Of a stretch of 64,000 bases of DNA, positions 9,612-18,841 are shown one piece after another. A program made the position numbers and the translations under genes. The notes beneath the pieces are model-generated. The model was not told the origin of the DNA, searched no databases, and saw only the letters and a program-made list of their open reading frames with translations. The number at the start of each line of letters is the position of its first letter. Within the stretch, counting starts at the first letter, position 1. Source of the stretch: Caldilineaceae bacterium SB0661_bin_32 (lineage in GTDB: Bacteria; Chloroflexota; Anaerolineae; Caldilineales; Caldilineaceae); the NCBI GenBank assembly GCA_009841235.1, contig VXMH01000102.1, positions 28,339 to 92,338 of the forward strand. Direction: 5' to 3'.

Positions 9612-10220
9612 TCAATCTCCCTCCATGAGTTGGATTGTTGAGTAACTCTTCTATGTTTATTGCTAGAGCTGGAATGCTTTGAGTCAACAGCAAACGCTGC
9701 TCTCTCTGTCAGGTCGAAGCAAGCAAACCGTCCATGGGAGGCATTCATTCTGCTGCAGGTTTTCCGGTTTGCAGAACGCGTCCCATACGCTTGTCCGCCG
9801 CAGTGTGCAGGGGATACACGATTGAGCACGGCGGTCAGAGAGTTTCCTGGGCAGGTGGTGCACCTCTGGTGTTGAATGTGAGATGCGTTTGGCAGCCAGG
9901 CGATGCTATTTCCAAGGGATTATATCAGACGGCGACTCGGTAGCGAAAAATCTGACTTGCTTTTGGGCAACTACGTCCAGGGTCGCAAGCCAATATTGCC
10001 TGCAAAGGGCGCCCGCCGCGGGCAGTCCTACCTGATTTGGGCAGCGTGCGCACGTGCCCTTGCGCTCGTATGCAGAACTGTGCGGCAAGGCTGTTTCACA
10101 GCGGTGGAGATCGGCTATAGAATAGTGGCCTGAGATAAATATAGCAGGACATCTTGAGGCCGGAACCGATCTTGGCCCGACTGTCAGTCCGACTCGATTA
10201 TTCAAGGGGGCGGCAATTCC
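9612..10220. other. Divergent intergenic region between binding-protein gene and pfkB-family gene
   Basis: About 610 bases without a convincing gene. Short open frames of 60-76 codons exist on both strands, but none has a ribosome-binding site plus recognisable product. The segment must carry promoters for the leftward sugar ABC operon and the rightward kinase. An A/T-rich stretch near 10118-10145 (TATAGAATAG) is a possible -10 region for the kinase, but no strong -35 was found. No tRNA or riboswitch was recognised. Confidence 0.5.
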
Positions 10221-11195
10221 ATGTTTATCGTTATCGGGACGTGCACCGTTGATCTTTTTGTTTCCAATCTGGCGGCGATGCCACGCAGCGAGGGGGATGA
10301 GTTCACGGTTGACAGTCTCGTCTTTCACGACGACCCATTGAGGACTTCTCTGGGTGGTAACGGGGCCAATTCGGCCTACGCACTGGCGCGTTTGGGGGCG
10401 GAAGCGAATCTGGTTGGGGGCTTGGGCGAGGATCATCTGGGCGATTGGATGGCATCGCAACTGAGAGACGCGAGAGTCGATATGAGGTGCGTCAAGAGAT
10501 ACCCCGGGATGGGCACTGCGACAACGCTCATTCTCAGCGACAGGGAGCAGAATCGACTTGCCTTTCACCACGAGGGCGCCAACAGGGCGGTTGACGGTAG
10601 CTCCGTCGACAGCGCTCTCGTTCGCAGTTCTGACATGTTGCTGCTGACGAGCTACTCGATCATGCCGGGTCTGCGTCCTCACGGGGCTGTCGAACTGTTC
10701 CGGGCGGCGCGGCGAAGCGGCACTCGCACTGCAGTAGACATCGGTCCGGCTATCGGCGAGCCGGCACTGCTGGAGGAGTTGCGTCCGCTATTGGCTTGCA
10801 CAGATTACTTCATTTGCAACGAGCACGAATTAGCGGTCTGTACTGGTGGGGCCGAGCTGACGACCGGGATGGCCGCGGTACTGGAGGGCGGGGCAGGATG
10901 TGTGGTAATCAAACGGGGGGCGGAAGGTGCTGTGGTACTGGAAAGGAATGGGAGTGCGACAAGGTCAAAGGGCGGTCCGACATTTGTGCCCGGATTCTCG
11001 GTCGAGGTTCAGACTACTGTCGGCGCGGGGGATTCCTTCAATGCCGGATTTCTGATGGCGGTACATGAGGGAGCCACTGCTGAGCAGGCGGCGCGCTTTG
11101 CTAACGCGGTGGCGGCCACTGTCGTTTCTTCACCCGACCGACCGTTGGTTGCACTTTCGCGAGAGGCTGTTAGTCGCCTGAAAGAACAGTCATAG
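10221..11195 (+). CDS. PfkB-family carbohydrate/nucleoside kinase
   Basis: A 324-residue ribokinase-fold kinase that phosphorylates a sugar or nucleoside with ATP in the cytoplasm. The N-terminal PfkB signature is LGGNGANSAYALARLGAE near residue 50. The C-terminal signature TVGAGDSFNAGFL near residue 270 holds the anion hole and catalytic aspartate. Length is normal for the family. A GGGGGCGG ribosome-binding site precedes the ATG. The 3' end overlaps the convergent metallo-hydrolase gene by 26 bases. Exact substrate (ribose, fructose, adenosine or 2-keto-3-deoxygluconate-like) is not determined. Confidence 0.9.
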   Translation: MFIVIGTCTVDLFVSNLAAMPRSEGDEFTVDSLVFHDDPLRTSLGGNGANSAYALARLGAEANLVGGLGEDHLGDWMASQLRDARVDMRCVKRYPGMGTATTLILSDREQNRLAFHHEGANRAVDGSSVDSALVRSSDMLLLTSYSIMPGLRPHGAVELFRAARRSGTRTAVDIGPAIGEPALLEELRPLLACTDYFICNEHELAVCTGGAELTTGMAAVLEGGAGCVVIKRGAEGAVVLERNGSATRSKGGPTFVPGFSVEVQTTVGAGDSFNAGFLMAVHEGATAEQAARFANAVAATVVSSPDRPLVALSREAVSRLKEQS

Positions 11196-12054
11196 CGCCG
11201 ACAGCCGACTTTTCGACGGTACAACGTTCCCCGGCCTGCAGCACGCGCACAGGCTGCTCCAGCGCGTCCGCGGCTGCTCTAAAGGTATCGGGGGACGCGG
11301 TGTTGAAGGTAAACATCTCGTAGTGGCAGGGGATCACCAGCTTTGCGTTGATGGCGCAGGCGAGTGTGGCGGCTTCGATTCCGTTGAGATTGCCTGCCAC
11401 TCTCCGCTCCGGTTTGCTACCGTTTACAGGCAGGATGGCAATATCAACGTTGAAAGGTGTCAGCTTCTCCACCAGTCCGCTGTAATGGACCGTGTCCCCG
11501 CTGTGATAGACCGTCCACGGGCCGAAGCTGGTCACATAACCTAGAAACCTGCACCTTCCCGCTTCATCCCTTTCCAACTCTTCGTGTGCGGCGGCGATGC
11601 CGTGAAAGCGGAATACGCCGGCATCTCTGAAGTCTCCGTCGTCCAGACCCACAGGCCAGTCGCGGCCGCAGGCCAGTCGACCGGCTACGAACGCCCGGTT
11701 GGCCTCCGGTATTACGAACTGAAGGTCAGGGTTTGCTGCCTTCAGGGGGCCGAGCGTTTCACCATCCAAGTGATCGGTGTGGTTGTGGCTGGATGTGACC
11801 ACATCGACAAAACTGAGGCGTTCGGGCGCGACGACCCTTTCGGTCATGCGGACGTGGGGCTTGTCGGTGGCGGCGTATTTCCTGGTGAGGGAATCGGAGA
11901 GGTACGGATCGAAGAGCAGGAAGCTGCTCTGCCACTTCAGCAGGAAGCCACTCTGGCCGAGCCACCAGATGTGCAGGACGCGTTCGCTTCCGGTTGCATT
12001 CTGCACATCCTGGAGGAAGGCCTCTCCCTGAAGAAAGGGTTTGATCAGTGACAT
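11170..12054 (-). CDS. UlaG-like MBL-fold metallo-hydrolase
   Basis: A 294-residue metallo-beta-lactamase-fold protein. The metal-binding motif SSHNHTDHLDG gives His90, His92, Asp94 and His95. A later YHSGDTVHYSGL segment supplies the bridging aspartate, and IPCHYEMF holds a late histidine. This pattern matches the UlaG (L-ascorbate-6-phosphate lactonase) and YtkL-type hydrolases. It lies downstream of, and in line with, the Gfo/Idh gene (about 10 bases), suggesting joint expression. A lactonase or phosphodiesterase role in sugar metabolism is plausible but unproven. Confidence 0.85.
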   Translation of the reverse strand: MSLIKPFLQGEAFLQDVQNATGSERVLHIWWLGQSGFLLKWQSSFLLFDPYLSDSLTRKYAATDKPHVRMTERVVAPERLSFVDVVTSSHNHTDHLDGETLGPLKAANPDLQFVIPEANRAFVAGRLACGRDWPVGLDDGDFRDAGVFRFHGIAAAHEELERDEAGRCRFLGYVTSFGPWTVYHSGDTVHYSGLVEKLTPFNVDIAILPVNGSKPERRVAGNLNGIEAATLACAINAKLVIPCHYEMFTFNTASPDTFRAAADALEQPVRVLQAGERCTVEKSAVGAMTVLSGD

Positions 12055-12063
12055 CGGAAGGTA

Positions 12064-13317
12064 CTAGGCGTTCTCGATGATTTCCTGGCTTAGCTCGCCG
12101 GTCTCTTCATTCTTCATGATGACTTTTACCTGGCCGCCGGGCATCCGTTCCTGTTTCAGGATTGTCAGGCCGGCAGCTGCGGCGAGGGCTTCGGCCGGGT
12201 CGGGTTCGACTGCGGCGGCAGCCTGCTGCCCGCGGCTGTCACGGATCAGGGGGACGTTTTCGCGACCGCGCCAAACTTCCAGCTCCACCGCTTCCCACTG
12301 ACGCGAGGAGGCAGAGCGGTAGCAGGCGTCGATTACGGCATTGACGACGTAGCCGTCGTAGAAGGTCTCTCTGGGTTCAGTGCCCTGGTCGAGGGAGTTG
12401 AACATGTCGTCAAACATGTCATTGTAGCCGAGTTCGACCACCTCGTCGCCGACCGGGAAGAGCCAGCCGCTTTCGGACTCGGCCTTTTCGGCGACGTAGC
12501 CGGCGCCGGCGCCGCTGGTATACATTTCATAGCCGGTGCGCAGGAAGTGATTGAGCCAGATGGTGCCCTCGGTGCCGGCGACCTCGTCGCGCAGGTCCAT
12601 GCCGCCGCGGAAGGACCAGCTCACTTCGAACTGGCCGATGGCTCCGTTTTCGAAGCGGATGAGGGCGATGCCGTTGTCTTCGGCGTCGATGGGGTGGACG
12701 AGCGTGTCGGCCCAGCACATGACCTCGACTGGGCGGATGTCCTTGCCGATGAAGCTGCGAACGATTTCGATGCAGTGGCAGCCGAGGTCTACGATGGCGC
12801 CGCCGCCGGCCTGTTCGAGGTCCCAGAACCAGTCGCTGTGGGGGCCTGGATGCGTTTCCCTGGAGCAGGCCCACGTAACGTGGCCGAGGGCGCCCTCTTC
12901 GACGGAGGCGATGGCCTTCAGCGTCTTGGGCGTGTAGCAAAGGTCTTCGAGATAGCCGCCGAAGACGCCTGTGGATTCGACTTTGTCCAGCATACGCTTG
13001 GCTTCCACTGCCGTGCGGCCGAGGGGCTTCGTGCAGAGAACAGCCTTGCCGGCGCCGGCGGCCAGGTCTACGCACTCTTCGTGAATGTGGTTGGGCAGGC
13101 CGATGACGACTGTGTCGATATCGTCGGAGGTACAGGCTTCGGTAAGGTCGGTCGTCCACGCCGGGATGCCCCATTCCTCCGCAAAGGCCCTGGCTCTTTC
13201 TTCCGTACGGGAGTAGACGAGCTGCACCCTGTCTATGCCCCTGCCGCCGTTGAGAGACATCGTGTAGAACATGCCGATTAGGCCGGTCCCAAGCATTGAT
13301 ATTTTATGTTCCTGCAC
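12064..13317 (-). CDS. Gfo/Idh/MocA-family oxidoreductase
   Basis: A 417-residue NAD(P)-dependent dehydrogenase. The Rossmann motif MLGTGLIGMFYTM is at the N-terminus, and the lysine-containing motif CTKPLGRTAVEA takes the place of the usual EKP. VDLGCHCIEIVRSF in the C-terminal domain supplies the usual aspartate/histidine pair. The chosen start is a GTG at 13317 placed eight bases after AAGGAG; the frame extends 26 codons further upstream without such support. The C-terminus is about 50 residues longer than in typical members. Oxidation or reduction of a sugar or inositol at a hydroxyl group is expected. Confidence 0.88.
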   Translation of the reverse strand: MQEHKISMLGTGLIGMFYTMSLNGGRGIDRVQLVYSRTEERARAFAEEWGIPAWTTDLTEACTSDDIDTVVIGLPNHIHEECVDLAAGAGKAVLCTKPLGRTAVEAKRMLDKVESTGVFGGYLEDLCYTPKTLKAIASVEEGALGHVTWACSRETHPGPHSDWFWDLEQAGGGAIVDLGCHCIEIVRSFIGKDIRPVEVMCWADTLVHPIDAEDNGIALIRFENGAIGQFEVSWSFRGGMDLRDEVAGTEGTIWLNHFLRTGYEMYTSGAGAGYVAEKAESESGWLFPVGDEVVELGYNDMFDDMFNSLDQGTEPRETFYDGYVVNAVIDACYRSASSRQWEAVELEVWRGRENVPLIRDSRGQQAAAAVEPDPAEALAAAAGLTILKQERMPGGQVKVIMKNEETGELSQEIIENA

Positions 13318-13446
13318 GTTTATCGCTCCTTCCGAGTTGGTTGAAAGGTGGTTTGATTTACGGATTATGATAGTCAGTAAGGAACTCCGCGTCAATCCTG
13401 TGAATGGCTACAGACAGCGAGAATCTCAAAGGCATTTCTCGCGAAC

Positions 13447-14508
13447 TCAATGGCTGGTCGCGACTTCCAGGGCGGCCTCCGCCGCGGCGGGGATGCGCGG
13501 GCCGAAGGCGGCAAAGCGTTTGTCCTGCGTTTGTCCGCGCACGTAGCGGACGTAAATCTGGGCGATGATGACCGTCACCCGGAACAGGCTGAGCGCGTGG
13601 TAGAAGTGAATGGCCGACAGATCGCGGCCGCTGTGCTCGGCATAGCGGGCGATGAGCTCCTCGCGGCGCAGGAAGCGGTCGTCAAGGGGCATCATCGCCA
13701 TCGTCCTGAAGTGGGGCGTGTCGTCGGGCAGACACCACCAGGCCAGCAACGCGCCCACGTCCGAAAGCGGGTCACCGAGCGTGCACATGTCCCAATCAAA
13801 GACGGCGACGATGCGGCCTGGGTCTTCGGCGGCCAGCATGACGTTATCCAGTTTGTAGTCGTTGTGAACGAGCGAAGGCGCGCTTTCCGGGGGTTCATTG
13901 CTTCTCAGCCAGTCATAGACCGCGTCCATCGCAGGCAGCTCCTCCAGCTTGGCAGCCTGCCAGCGCCGCCACCACCCCTCAATTTGTCTCCTGATGAATC
14001 CGGAGGGGCGACCCAAATCTCCAAGACCGATAGCTTCGTAGTCGACCGCGTGGAGCTTGGAGAGCGCCTCGACAAGGGCAATGCTCATGCGCGCAGGGGC
14101 ATCGTTCCATGCGTCGTAAACGGCGGGAACCGAATTCCTTACGACGATGCCTCGCCTTCGCTCCATCACGAAGAAGGGCGCCCCGACGATTGACTCGTCA
14201 TCGGAGAAGAGAAAGGCGCGGGGGGCGAGCGGAAACGATTTCCATAGTCGCAGCAGCACTTTCGACTCTCTGGCCATATCATGTGCGGAGGGCGCAACCG
14301 GACCAAGTGGAGGGCGCCGCAAGACGTACTCGTTGCTGCCATAGTCAAGCAGATAGGTGAGATTGGCCGCGCCGCCGCCAAATTGGCGCACGGTGAGGGG
14401 ATTCTCAGTACCGGGCAACTTGCCCCGCAGGAAGGCCTCGACTGCGCGTTCGTCAAAACGCTCATCGGCGCGAACGCTGATTGTATCTGAAGGCTGCAGT
14501 GAGGTCAT
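13447..14508 (-). CDS. Phosphotransferase (APH/ACAD10-type kinase-like protein)
   Basis: A 353-residue aminoglycoside phosphotransferase-fold protein. The catalytic loop VHNDYKLDNVM (HxDxxxxN, near residue 215) and the metal-binding VFDWDMCTLGDPLSD (near 240) are both intact. These features fit the family found as the kinase half of human ACAD10/11 and in many environmental bacteria, where the substrate is often a hydroxyacyl-CoA. No acyl-CoA dehydrogenase gene is nearby. Antibiotic resistance is less likely than a metabolic function. Confidence 0.85.
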   Translation of the reverse strand: MTSLQPSDTISVRADERFDERAVEAFLRGKLPGTENPLTVRQFGGGAANLTYLLDYGSNEYVLRRPPLGPVAPSAHDMARESKVLLRLWKSFPLAPRAFLFSDDESIVGAPFFVMERRRGIVVRNSVPAVYDAWNDAPARMSIALVEALSKLHAVDYEAIGLGDLGRPSGFIRRQIEGWWRRWQAAKLEELPAMDAVYDWLRSNEPPESAPSLVHNDYKLDNVMLAAEDPGRIVAVFDWDMCTLGDPLSDVGALLAWWCLPDDTPHFRTMAMMPLDDRFLRREELIARYAEHSGRDLSAIHFYHALSLFRVTVIIAQIYVRYVRGQTQDKRFAAFGPRIPAAAEAALEVATSH

Positions 14509-14850
14509 TGAAGTTTAGCAGTTTGAAGAGATCGTAAGCGCAGCGCGTGACTCTGTATTCGCCACAGTATTTCGGGCGATTATATCTCAATTTGGCAGTT
14601 CTGTCCCTTTGGTGAGGAGCTGCTTTCCGATATGGTCGGGAAGGTCGATTGCTGCGCGCTTGGGCTTTGACATCTCCCTCGAAATCAAGTACCGTTCAGG
14701 CGCGGATGGGAACCGCCCCGTAAGTCCGCGACCGTCTTGCAGGCGCAGAGGGAGAGGAGCCCTTCCGCCAGCCGCGAGTTGCCGGGCATCGAGCGTTGTT
14801 CGTCACCGCCTCGGACCAGGAGTACTGTTCACGCCGTACATTCCCCAATC
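14509..14850. other. Divergent intergenic region
   Basis: About 340 bases between the leftward phosphotransferase gene and the rightward Rpn-like nuclease gene. No RNA gene or clear promoter pair was recognised. The nuclease reading frame is open back to a TTG at 14737, so part of this stretch might be coding if that start is used. Confidence 0.4.
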
Positions 14851-15786
14851 ATGGCTGACGACAAAGCGCGAGCACAGTACCACCAACTCCTCGGCTCAGG
14901 AATGCGGCTGAGCCTGTCTGCGGTCCAGGTGAATGTTTCGACGGAGTCGAGCATTTTGAGCGAGTCGCCCAGAGTGGACATTCTGCTCTTGCGGCGGGAA
15001 GGTACAGCTTGGACTGCAGCGCAACACGCGCGACTTCCGGACGGTATACGCGACAGTGCGGCTGCACACATCCTTGTTGAATTCAAGTACACTGAATCGG
15101 TGACAGAGGATGCAATACTCCGGGCAGCAGCCTATGACCTCTTCTACCGACAGGTACAGAAACTTTCCAAGGGTCAGACTCTGCCCGTTGTGCTGAGCGC
15201 CAAGACGCCTCAAAGGAGCCGGCTGGCAAGGTGGGGATTCGAAGAGTCGCAGAATGGTGTATATCGTACCAAACTCCCATTTGTGGGACGTGTAATGCTT
15301 CTGGCGCTAAACCGGCTGCCGGCGAATTCAAACAATGCCATCGTCAAGCTTTTCGCAAGCCGCAAAAGTGAGAGGGATGCAGGTTTCGCCTCGCTGGACA
15401 GGCACGTGCTTGCAGAATCGTTGGAAATGCACGCCTACGTTCTTGGTTTGAGCCAGACTTTTGATGTCAAAGGAGAGTTGAACATGGCGGAGGTGTTGAC
15501 CCCGGAAAAAGTGATAGAGTACGGCATGAGAATCCGTGAACTCATTTTCGAGACGGGGACACCCGAGGAGAGGCTGGCCGGCCTTAGTCCAGACCAGATA
15601 TTTGAGGTCTTAGGTCCGAATGAGATCTTGGCGGGCCTGAGTCCGAATGAGATCCTGGCGGGCCTAAGTCCGAATGAGATCCTGGCGGGCCTCAATTCCG
15701 AAGAGCGTCGAACACTTCTTCACCTGCTGCAAGAAGAGATGGACTCCGGCGGCGATGGCGGTTCCGAAAACAGAAAGGATACATAA
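14851..15786 (+). CDS. Rpn-like PD-(D/E)XK nuclease/transposase-family protein with C-terminal 9-residue repeats
   Basis: A protein of 311 residues from the ATG at 14851; the frame is also open from a TTG at 14737. The N-terminal half shows a possible PD-(D/E)XK core: SPRVDILLLRRE supplies the acidic residue and ILVEFKYTES the E-x-K pair. This resembles Rpn/YhgA-type recombination-promoting nucleases. The C-terminus holds repeated units of nine residues (LSPNEILAG), three almost exact and one degenerate, before a helical tail (EERRTLLHLLQEEM). Comparable repeats occur in related proteins. Neighbours give no functional hint. Family assignment is moderate because overall similarity could not be searched. 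Confidence 0.6.
   Translation: MADDKARAQYHQLLGSGMRLSLSAVQVNVSTESSILSESPRVDILLLRREGTAWTAAQHARLPDGIRDSAAAHILVEFKYTESVTEDAILRAAAYDLFYRQVQKLSKGQTLPVVLSAKTPQRSRLARWGFEESQNGVYRTKLPFVGRVMLLALNRLPANSNNAIVKLFASRKSERDAGFASLDRHVLAESLEMHAYVLGLSQTFDVKGELNMAEVLTPEKVIEYGMRIRELIFETGTPEERLAGLSPDQIFEVLGPNEILAGLSPNEILAGLSPNEILAGLNSEERRTLLHLLQEEMDSGGDGGSENRKDT
15614..15694 (+). repeat. Three tandem 27-bp repeats inside the Rpn-like gene
   Basis: Three head-to-tail 27-base units (15614-15640, 15641-15667, 15668-15694) differ at only a few bases, and a degenerate unit precedes them at about 15587-15613. The unit is a multiple of three and encodes nine residues, so copy-number change would keep the frame. Confidence 0.9.
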
Positions 15787-15893
15787 GGATTCAGCAGTCC
15801 GGTGACCGCCTAGACTCAGGAATGTGGACCAGTCACGGACACTAAGCAAATCCCTTTACCAGTACCGATTCAGTAGCGTGGAGACCGTTTGAC

Positions 15894-17057
15894 ATGAAAA
15901 TCACCGACATTCGCGCCGTTCGCGTCAGATTCCCAACACCGGAAAAAAGGACGGAGCCCCGGCGCAAGGGCTGGGCCGAGACCGCCGAAGTTGCAAACCC
16001 CATGTCCTGGTACCCAAAGGTCAAGCGGCATCGCAGCAGGTGGACGCCCAAACGCTGGGGGCCGGTCTGGTGCAAAGTAACGCTGGAAGACGGCACCTGG
16101 GGCCTGGGTCTGACTGACAATGGGCGGGTTGCCGCGGCCATCATTGACGATCACATTGCCCCGAACCTCATCGGCGAGGACGGTCTGGCCGTACAGAAGC
16201 TGGCGGACATGATGTTCCGCATGACAAAGCCGTACGGTTCGGTGGGACTGGCTGCTTACGCGGTCAGCGCCGTGGACCTGGCTCTGTGGGACGCTAAGGG
16301 GAAGCTGCTGGGCAGGCCGGTCTACAGCCTCATCGGCGGTCCGCAGAAGGAAAAACAGTTCTGCTATTCGACCGGAAATGACTTGGACTGGTACAAAGAA
16401 CTGGGTTTCAAGGCTTTCAAACTGGCCTGTCCCTATGGCCCTGCGGACGGACTGGACGGTCTGCGCAAGAACGAGCAGATGGTGGCCGAAGCCAGGGAGC
16501 TGGTCGGCGACGAAGCCGAGCTGATGCTCGACTGCTGGATGGCTTTCGATATTGAGTACACTGTCCGCCTGGCCGAAACACTGCGCCCGTACCGGCTGAA
16601 GTGGATGGAGGAGTGCCTCCTTTCGGAAGACCTCGACGGCCATGTTGAAGTGAGAGAGCGCATTCCCTGGCAGACGCTGAGCACCGGGGAGCACTGGTAT
16701 ACGCACATGCCCTTCCAATGGGCGTTACGACACAACGTAGTCGACATTCTGCAGCCGGACATCAACTGGGTCGGCGGTCTGAGCACTTGTCTGAAAATCG
16801 CGAATGCCGCCGACGCCGCCGGCAAGAAGGTGATCCTGCATGGAGGTGGGAGGAATCCTTTCGGCCAGCACTTTACCCACGCCATTGCCTGCGTCCCGTG
16901 GCTGGAATACTTCATCGGGTCCGCGCCCGGCGTTCCGTTAGAGGAATCGGCGGGCATTCCCGGCCAGGCTGTCGCAGAGGACGGCTGGCTGGTACCCACC
17001 GACGCGCCGGGCTTCGGGCTTGAAATACCGGAAGAATGGATTGAACCCTATTTTTGA
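15894..17057 (+). CDS. Enolase-superfamily dehydratase, L-rhamnonate dehydratase-like
   Basis: A 387-residue mandelate racemase/muconate lactonizing enzyme-type protein acting on an acid sugar in the cytoplasm. Segments typical of L-rhamnonate dehydratase are present: SAVDLALWDAKGKLLGRPVY, ELMLDCWMAFD (first metal ligand), LKWMEECL (second), STGEH (third), DILQPDINWVGGL, and VILHGGGRN with the likely catalytic histidine. Length fits that family. It leads a co-directional group with a PhyH-type dioxygenase and an amidohydrolase. Reaction expected: dehydration of an aldonate to a 2-keto-3-deoxy acid. Exact substrate could be rhamnonate, fuconate or another acid sugar. Confidence 0.85.
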   Translation: MKITDIRAVRVRFPTPEKRTEPRRKGWAETAEVANPMSWYPKVKRHRSRWTPKRWGPVWCKVTLEDGTWGLGLTDNGRVAAAIIDDHIAPNLIGEDGLAVQKLADMMFRMTKPYGSVGLAAYAVSAVDLALWDAKGKLLGRPVYSLIGGPQKEKQFCYSTGNDLDWYKELGFKAFKLACPYGPADGLDGLRKNEQMVAEARELVGDEAELMLDCWMAFDIEYTVRLAETLRPYRLKWMEECLLSEDLDGHVEVRERIPWQTLSTGEHWYTHMPFQWALRHNVVDILQPDINWVGGLSTCLKIANAADAAGKKVILHGGGRNPFGQHFTHAIACVPWLEYFIGSAPGVPLEESAGIPGQAVAEDGWLVPTDAPGFGLEIPEEWIEPYF

Positions 17058-17124
17058 GATCGAAGTGATCGGAATCTGAAACAATAGCGCTGCCGGCCTT
17101 ACCTATCCACCAAGGAGCATTGAC

Positions 17125-17985
17125 ATGCTTACTCGACAACAGATCGACTTTTATCACGAGAACGGCTATCTGGGCGTGGACGGCGTCCTTTCGGCTGATG
17201 AGGTAGCGGACTTGCGCCGGGTGACCGATGAGTTCGTGCAGCTCAGCGCCAGCGTCACCGAGCACACCGATGTTTTCGACCTGGAGCCGGGTCACACGCC
17301 GGAGTCGCCCAAACTTCGCCGGCTCAAGGACCCGGTGTTGCAGCACGACGTATACCGCCAGTGCCTCAGCCACCCTGGCATTCTCGACATTGCCGAGCAG
17401 CTTGTCGGGCCGGGCGTACGTACCAACGGGAACAAGCTGAACATGAAGTCACCGGAATACGGCAGCCCTGTGGAGTGGCATCAGGACTGGGCCTTCTATC
17501 CGCACACCAATGATGACCTGCTGGCCGTCGGCGTCTGCATGGACGACATGATGTACGAGAACGGCTGCTTGCTTGTCATCCCCGGCTCGCACAAAGGCCC
17601 GATTTACTCACATCACCAGGACGGACACTTTGCCGGCGCGGTCACGGTCGAGGTGCCCGACGCGGATAAAGCCGTGCCGATTGAGCTGGAGGCCGGCGGA
17701 ATTTCGATCCACCATGTGCGGACGCTGCATGCTTCGGCAAAGAACGTCTCTACCACTCCCCGCAGGTTGCTTTTGTACCAGTACTGCTCCGTCGACTCCT
17801 GGCATCTGCAGGGATACCCCAATTGGAAGGCATATGCGGATTCCGTATTGCGGGGCGAACCTTGCAACCGTCCCCGGCTGGCCGACGTGCCGGTGTTGAT
17901 GCCTATGCCGGAGGCCTTGCGGGGCGGCTCCATTTACGAGACGCAGACGATCCTCGAAAAGCCGGTTTTCGCACGCGCGGCATAG
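17125..17985 (+). CDS. Phytanoyl-CoA dioxygenase (PhyH) family protein
   Basis: A 286-residue Fe(II)/2-oxoglutarate-dependent oxygenase of the PhyH family. The facial triad is visible as WHQDW (His119, Asp121) and a distal His in HHVRTLHAS (about residue 202), with an arginine in TPRRLLLYQY for 2-oxoglutarate. A strong ribosome-binding site (AAGGAG) precedes the ATG. It lies 67 bases after the dehydratase gene and 7 before the amidohydrolase gene, so the three are probably co-transcribed. Substrate unknown; hydroxylation of a sugar-derived or secondary metabolite is inferred from context. Confidence 0.88.
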   Translation: MLTRQQIDFYHENGYLGVDGVLSADEVADLRRVTDEFVQLSASVTEHTDVFDLEPGHTPESPKLRRLKDPVLQHDVYRQCLSHPGILDIAEQLVGPGVRTNGNKLNMKSPEYGSPVEWHQDWAFYPHTNDDLLAVGVCMDDMMYENGCLLVIPGSHKGPIYSHHQDGHFAGAVTVEVPDADKAVPIELEAGGISIHHVRTLHASAKNVSTTPRRLLLYQYCSVDSWHLQGYPNWKAYADSVLRGEPCNRPRLADVPVLMPMPEALRGGSIYETQTILEKPVFARAA

Positions 17986-17992
17986 AGATCCC

Positions 17993-18841
17993 ATGATTAT
18001 CGATAGCCACTGCCACGCGTGGGAACGCTGGCCCTACGAGCCGCCTGTGCCGGACTTTCACGGCAAAGGACGGTTCGAGCAGCTGCTCAACGAGATGGAC
18101 AACAACGGCGTGGACCAGGCATTCCTGGTCTGCGCCGGGATCGAACACAATCCGCACAACAATGACTACATCGCCCGGATGAGCAGCCTTTACTCCGGGA
18201 GAATTCGTCAGGTGGCGGACGTAGATTGCAGCTGGTCGGAAACGTACCACGCGCCGGGGGCAGACGACCGGCTGCGGCAGGCTGCTGAGCGCTGGTCTTT
18301 ACAGGCTTTCACTCACTACATGAAGCCCGAGGACGACGGCAGCTGGCTGTACGGCGAGGACGGACTGGCGTTTTTCGGGGCGGCGGTTGAGTTGGGGTTG
18401 ATCGCCAGCATCGCCTGCTCGCCTCATCACCATGCCGCGCTGCACAGGGTGGCGGAGCGATTTCCACAACTGTCCATTTTCATCCACCACCTGGGACATC
18501 CAGGGGTGGGCGAAAGGGAGAGGCTGGCCCAGGTCTTGGCCTCGGCGCGGTATGCCAATATCGGTGTCAAGGTTTCGGGGTTCTACTATTCGACAAAACA
18601 GAAATTCTGGGACTTCCCCTACGCCGATTCGATTCGGGAAATCGTGCAGCCGCTGTACGACACGTTCGGTCCCCGGCGGCTATATTGGGGCTCCGACTAT
18701 CCCGTCTGCCTGCGTTTCATGACCTATCGCCAGGCAATCGAATGCTTCCGCAGTCACTGTGACTTCATCGCTGAGGCCGACCAGGCGCTGATTATGGGAG
18801 AGAATCTGCGCCGCCTGCTCGGCTCAGGCGGTGACGGGTAG
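17993..18841 (+). CDS. Amidohydrolase family (Amidohydro_2) protein, possible sugar lactonase
   Basis: A 282-residue TIM-barrel hydrolase. It starts with the metal-binding MIIDSHCHAW motif (HxH) and has SIFIHHLGHPG in the middle and YWGSDYPVC near the C-terminus, as in Amidohydro_2 proteins. The family includes L-fucono- and L-rhamnono-lactonases and decarboxylases. Because the group contains a rhamnonate dehydratase-like enzyme, a lactonase role feeding it is the most economical guess. The last 18 bases overlap the convergent ABC exporter gene. Confidence 0.82.
   Translation: MIIDSHCHAWERWPYEPPVPDFHGKGRFEQLLNEMDNNGVDQAFLVCAGIEHNPHNNDYIARMSSLYSGRIRQVADVDCSWSETYHAPGADDRLRQAAERWSLQAFTHYMKPEDDGSWLYGEDGLAFFGAAVELGLIASIACSPHHHAALHRVAERFPQLSIFIHHLGHPGVGERERLAQVLASARYANIGVKVSGFYYSTKQKFWDFPYADSIREIVQPLYDTFGPRRLYWGSDYPVCLRFMTYRQAIECFRSHCDFIAEADQALIMGENLRRLLGSGGDG

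Noticed and set aside
15587..15694. CRISPR array
   Set aside because: The repeats are directly adjacent, without spacers, and encode in-frame protein repeats.
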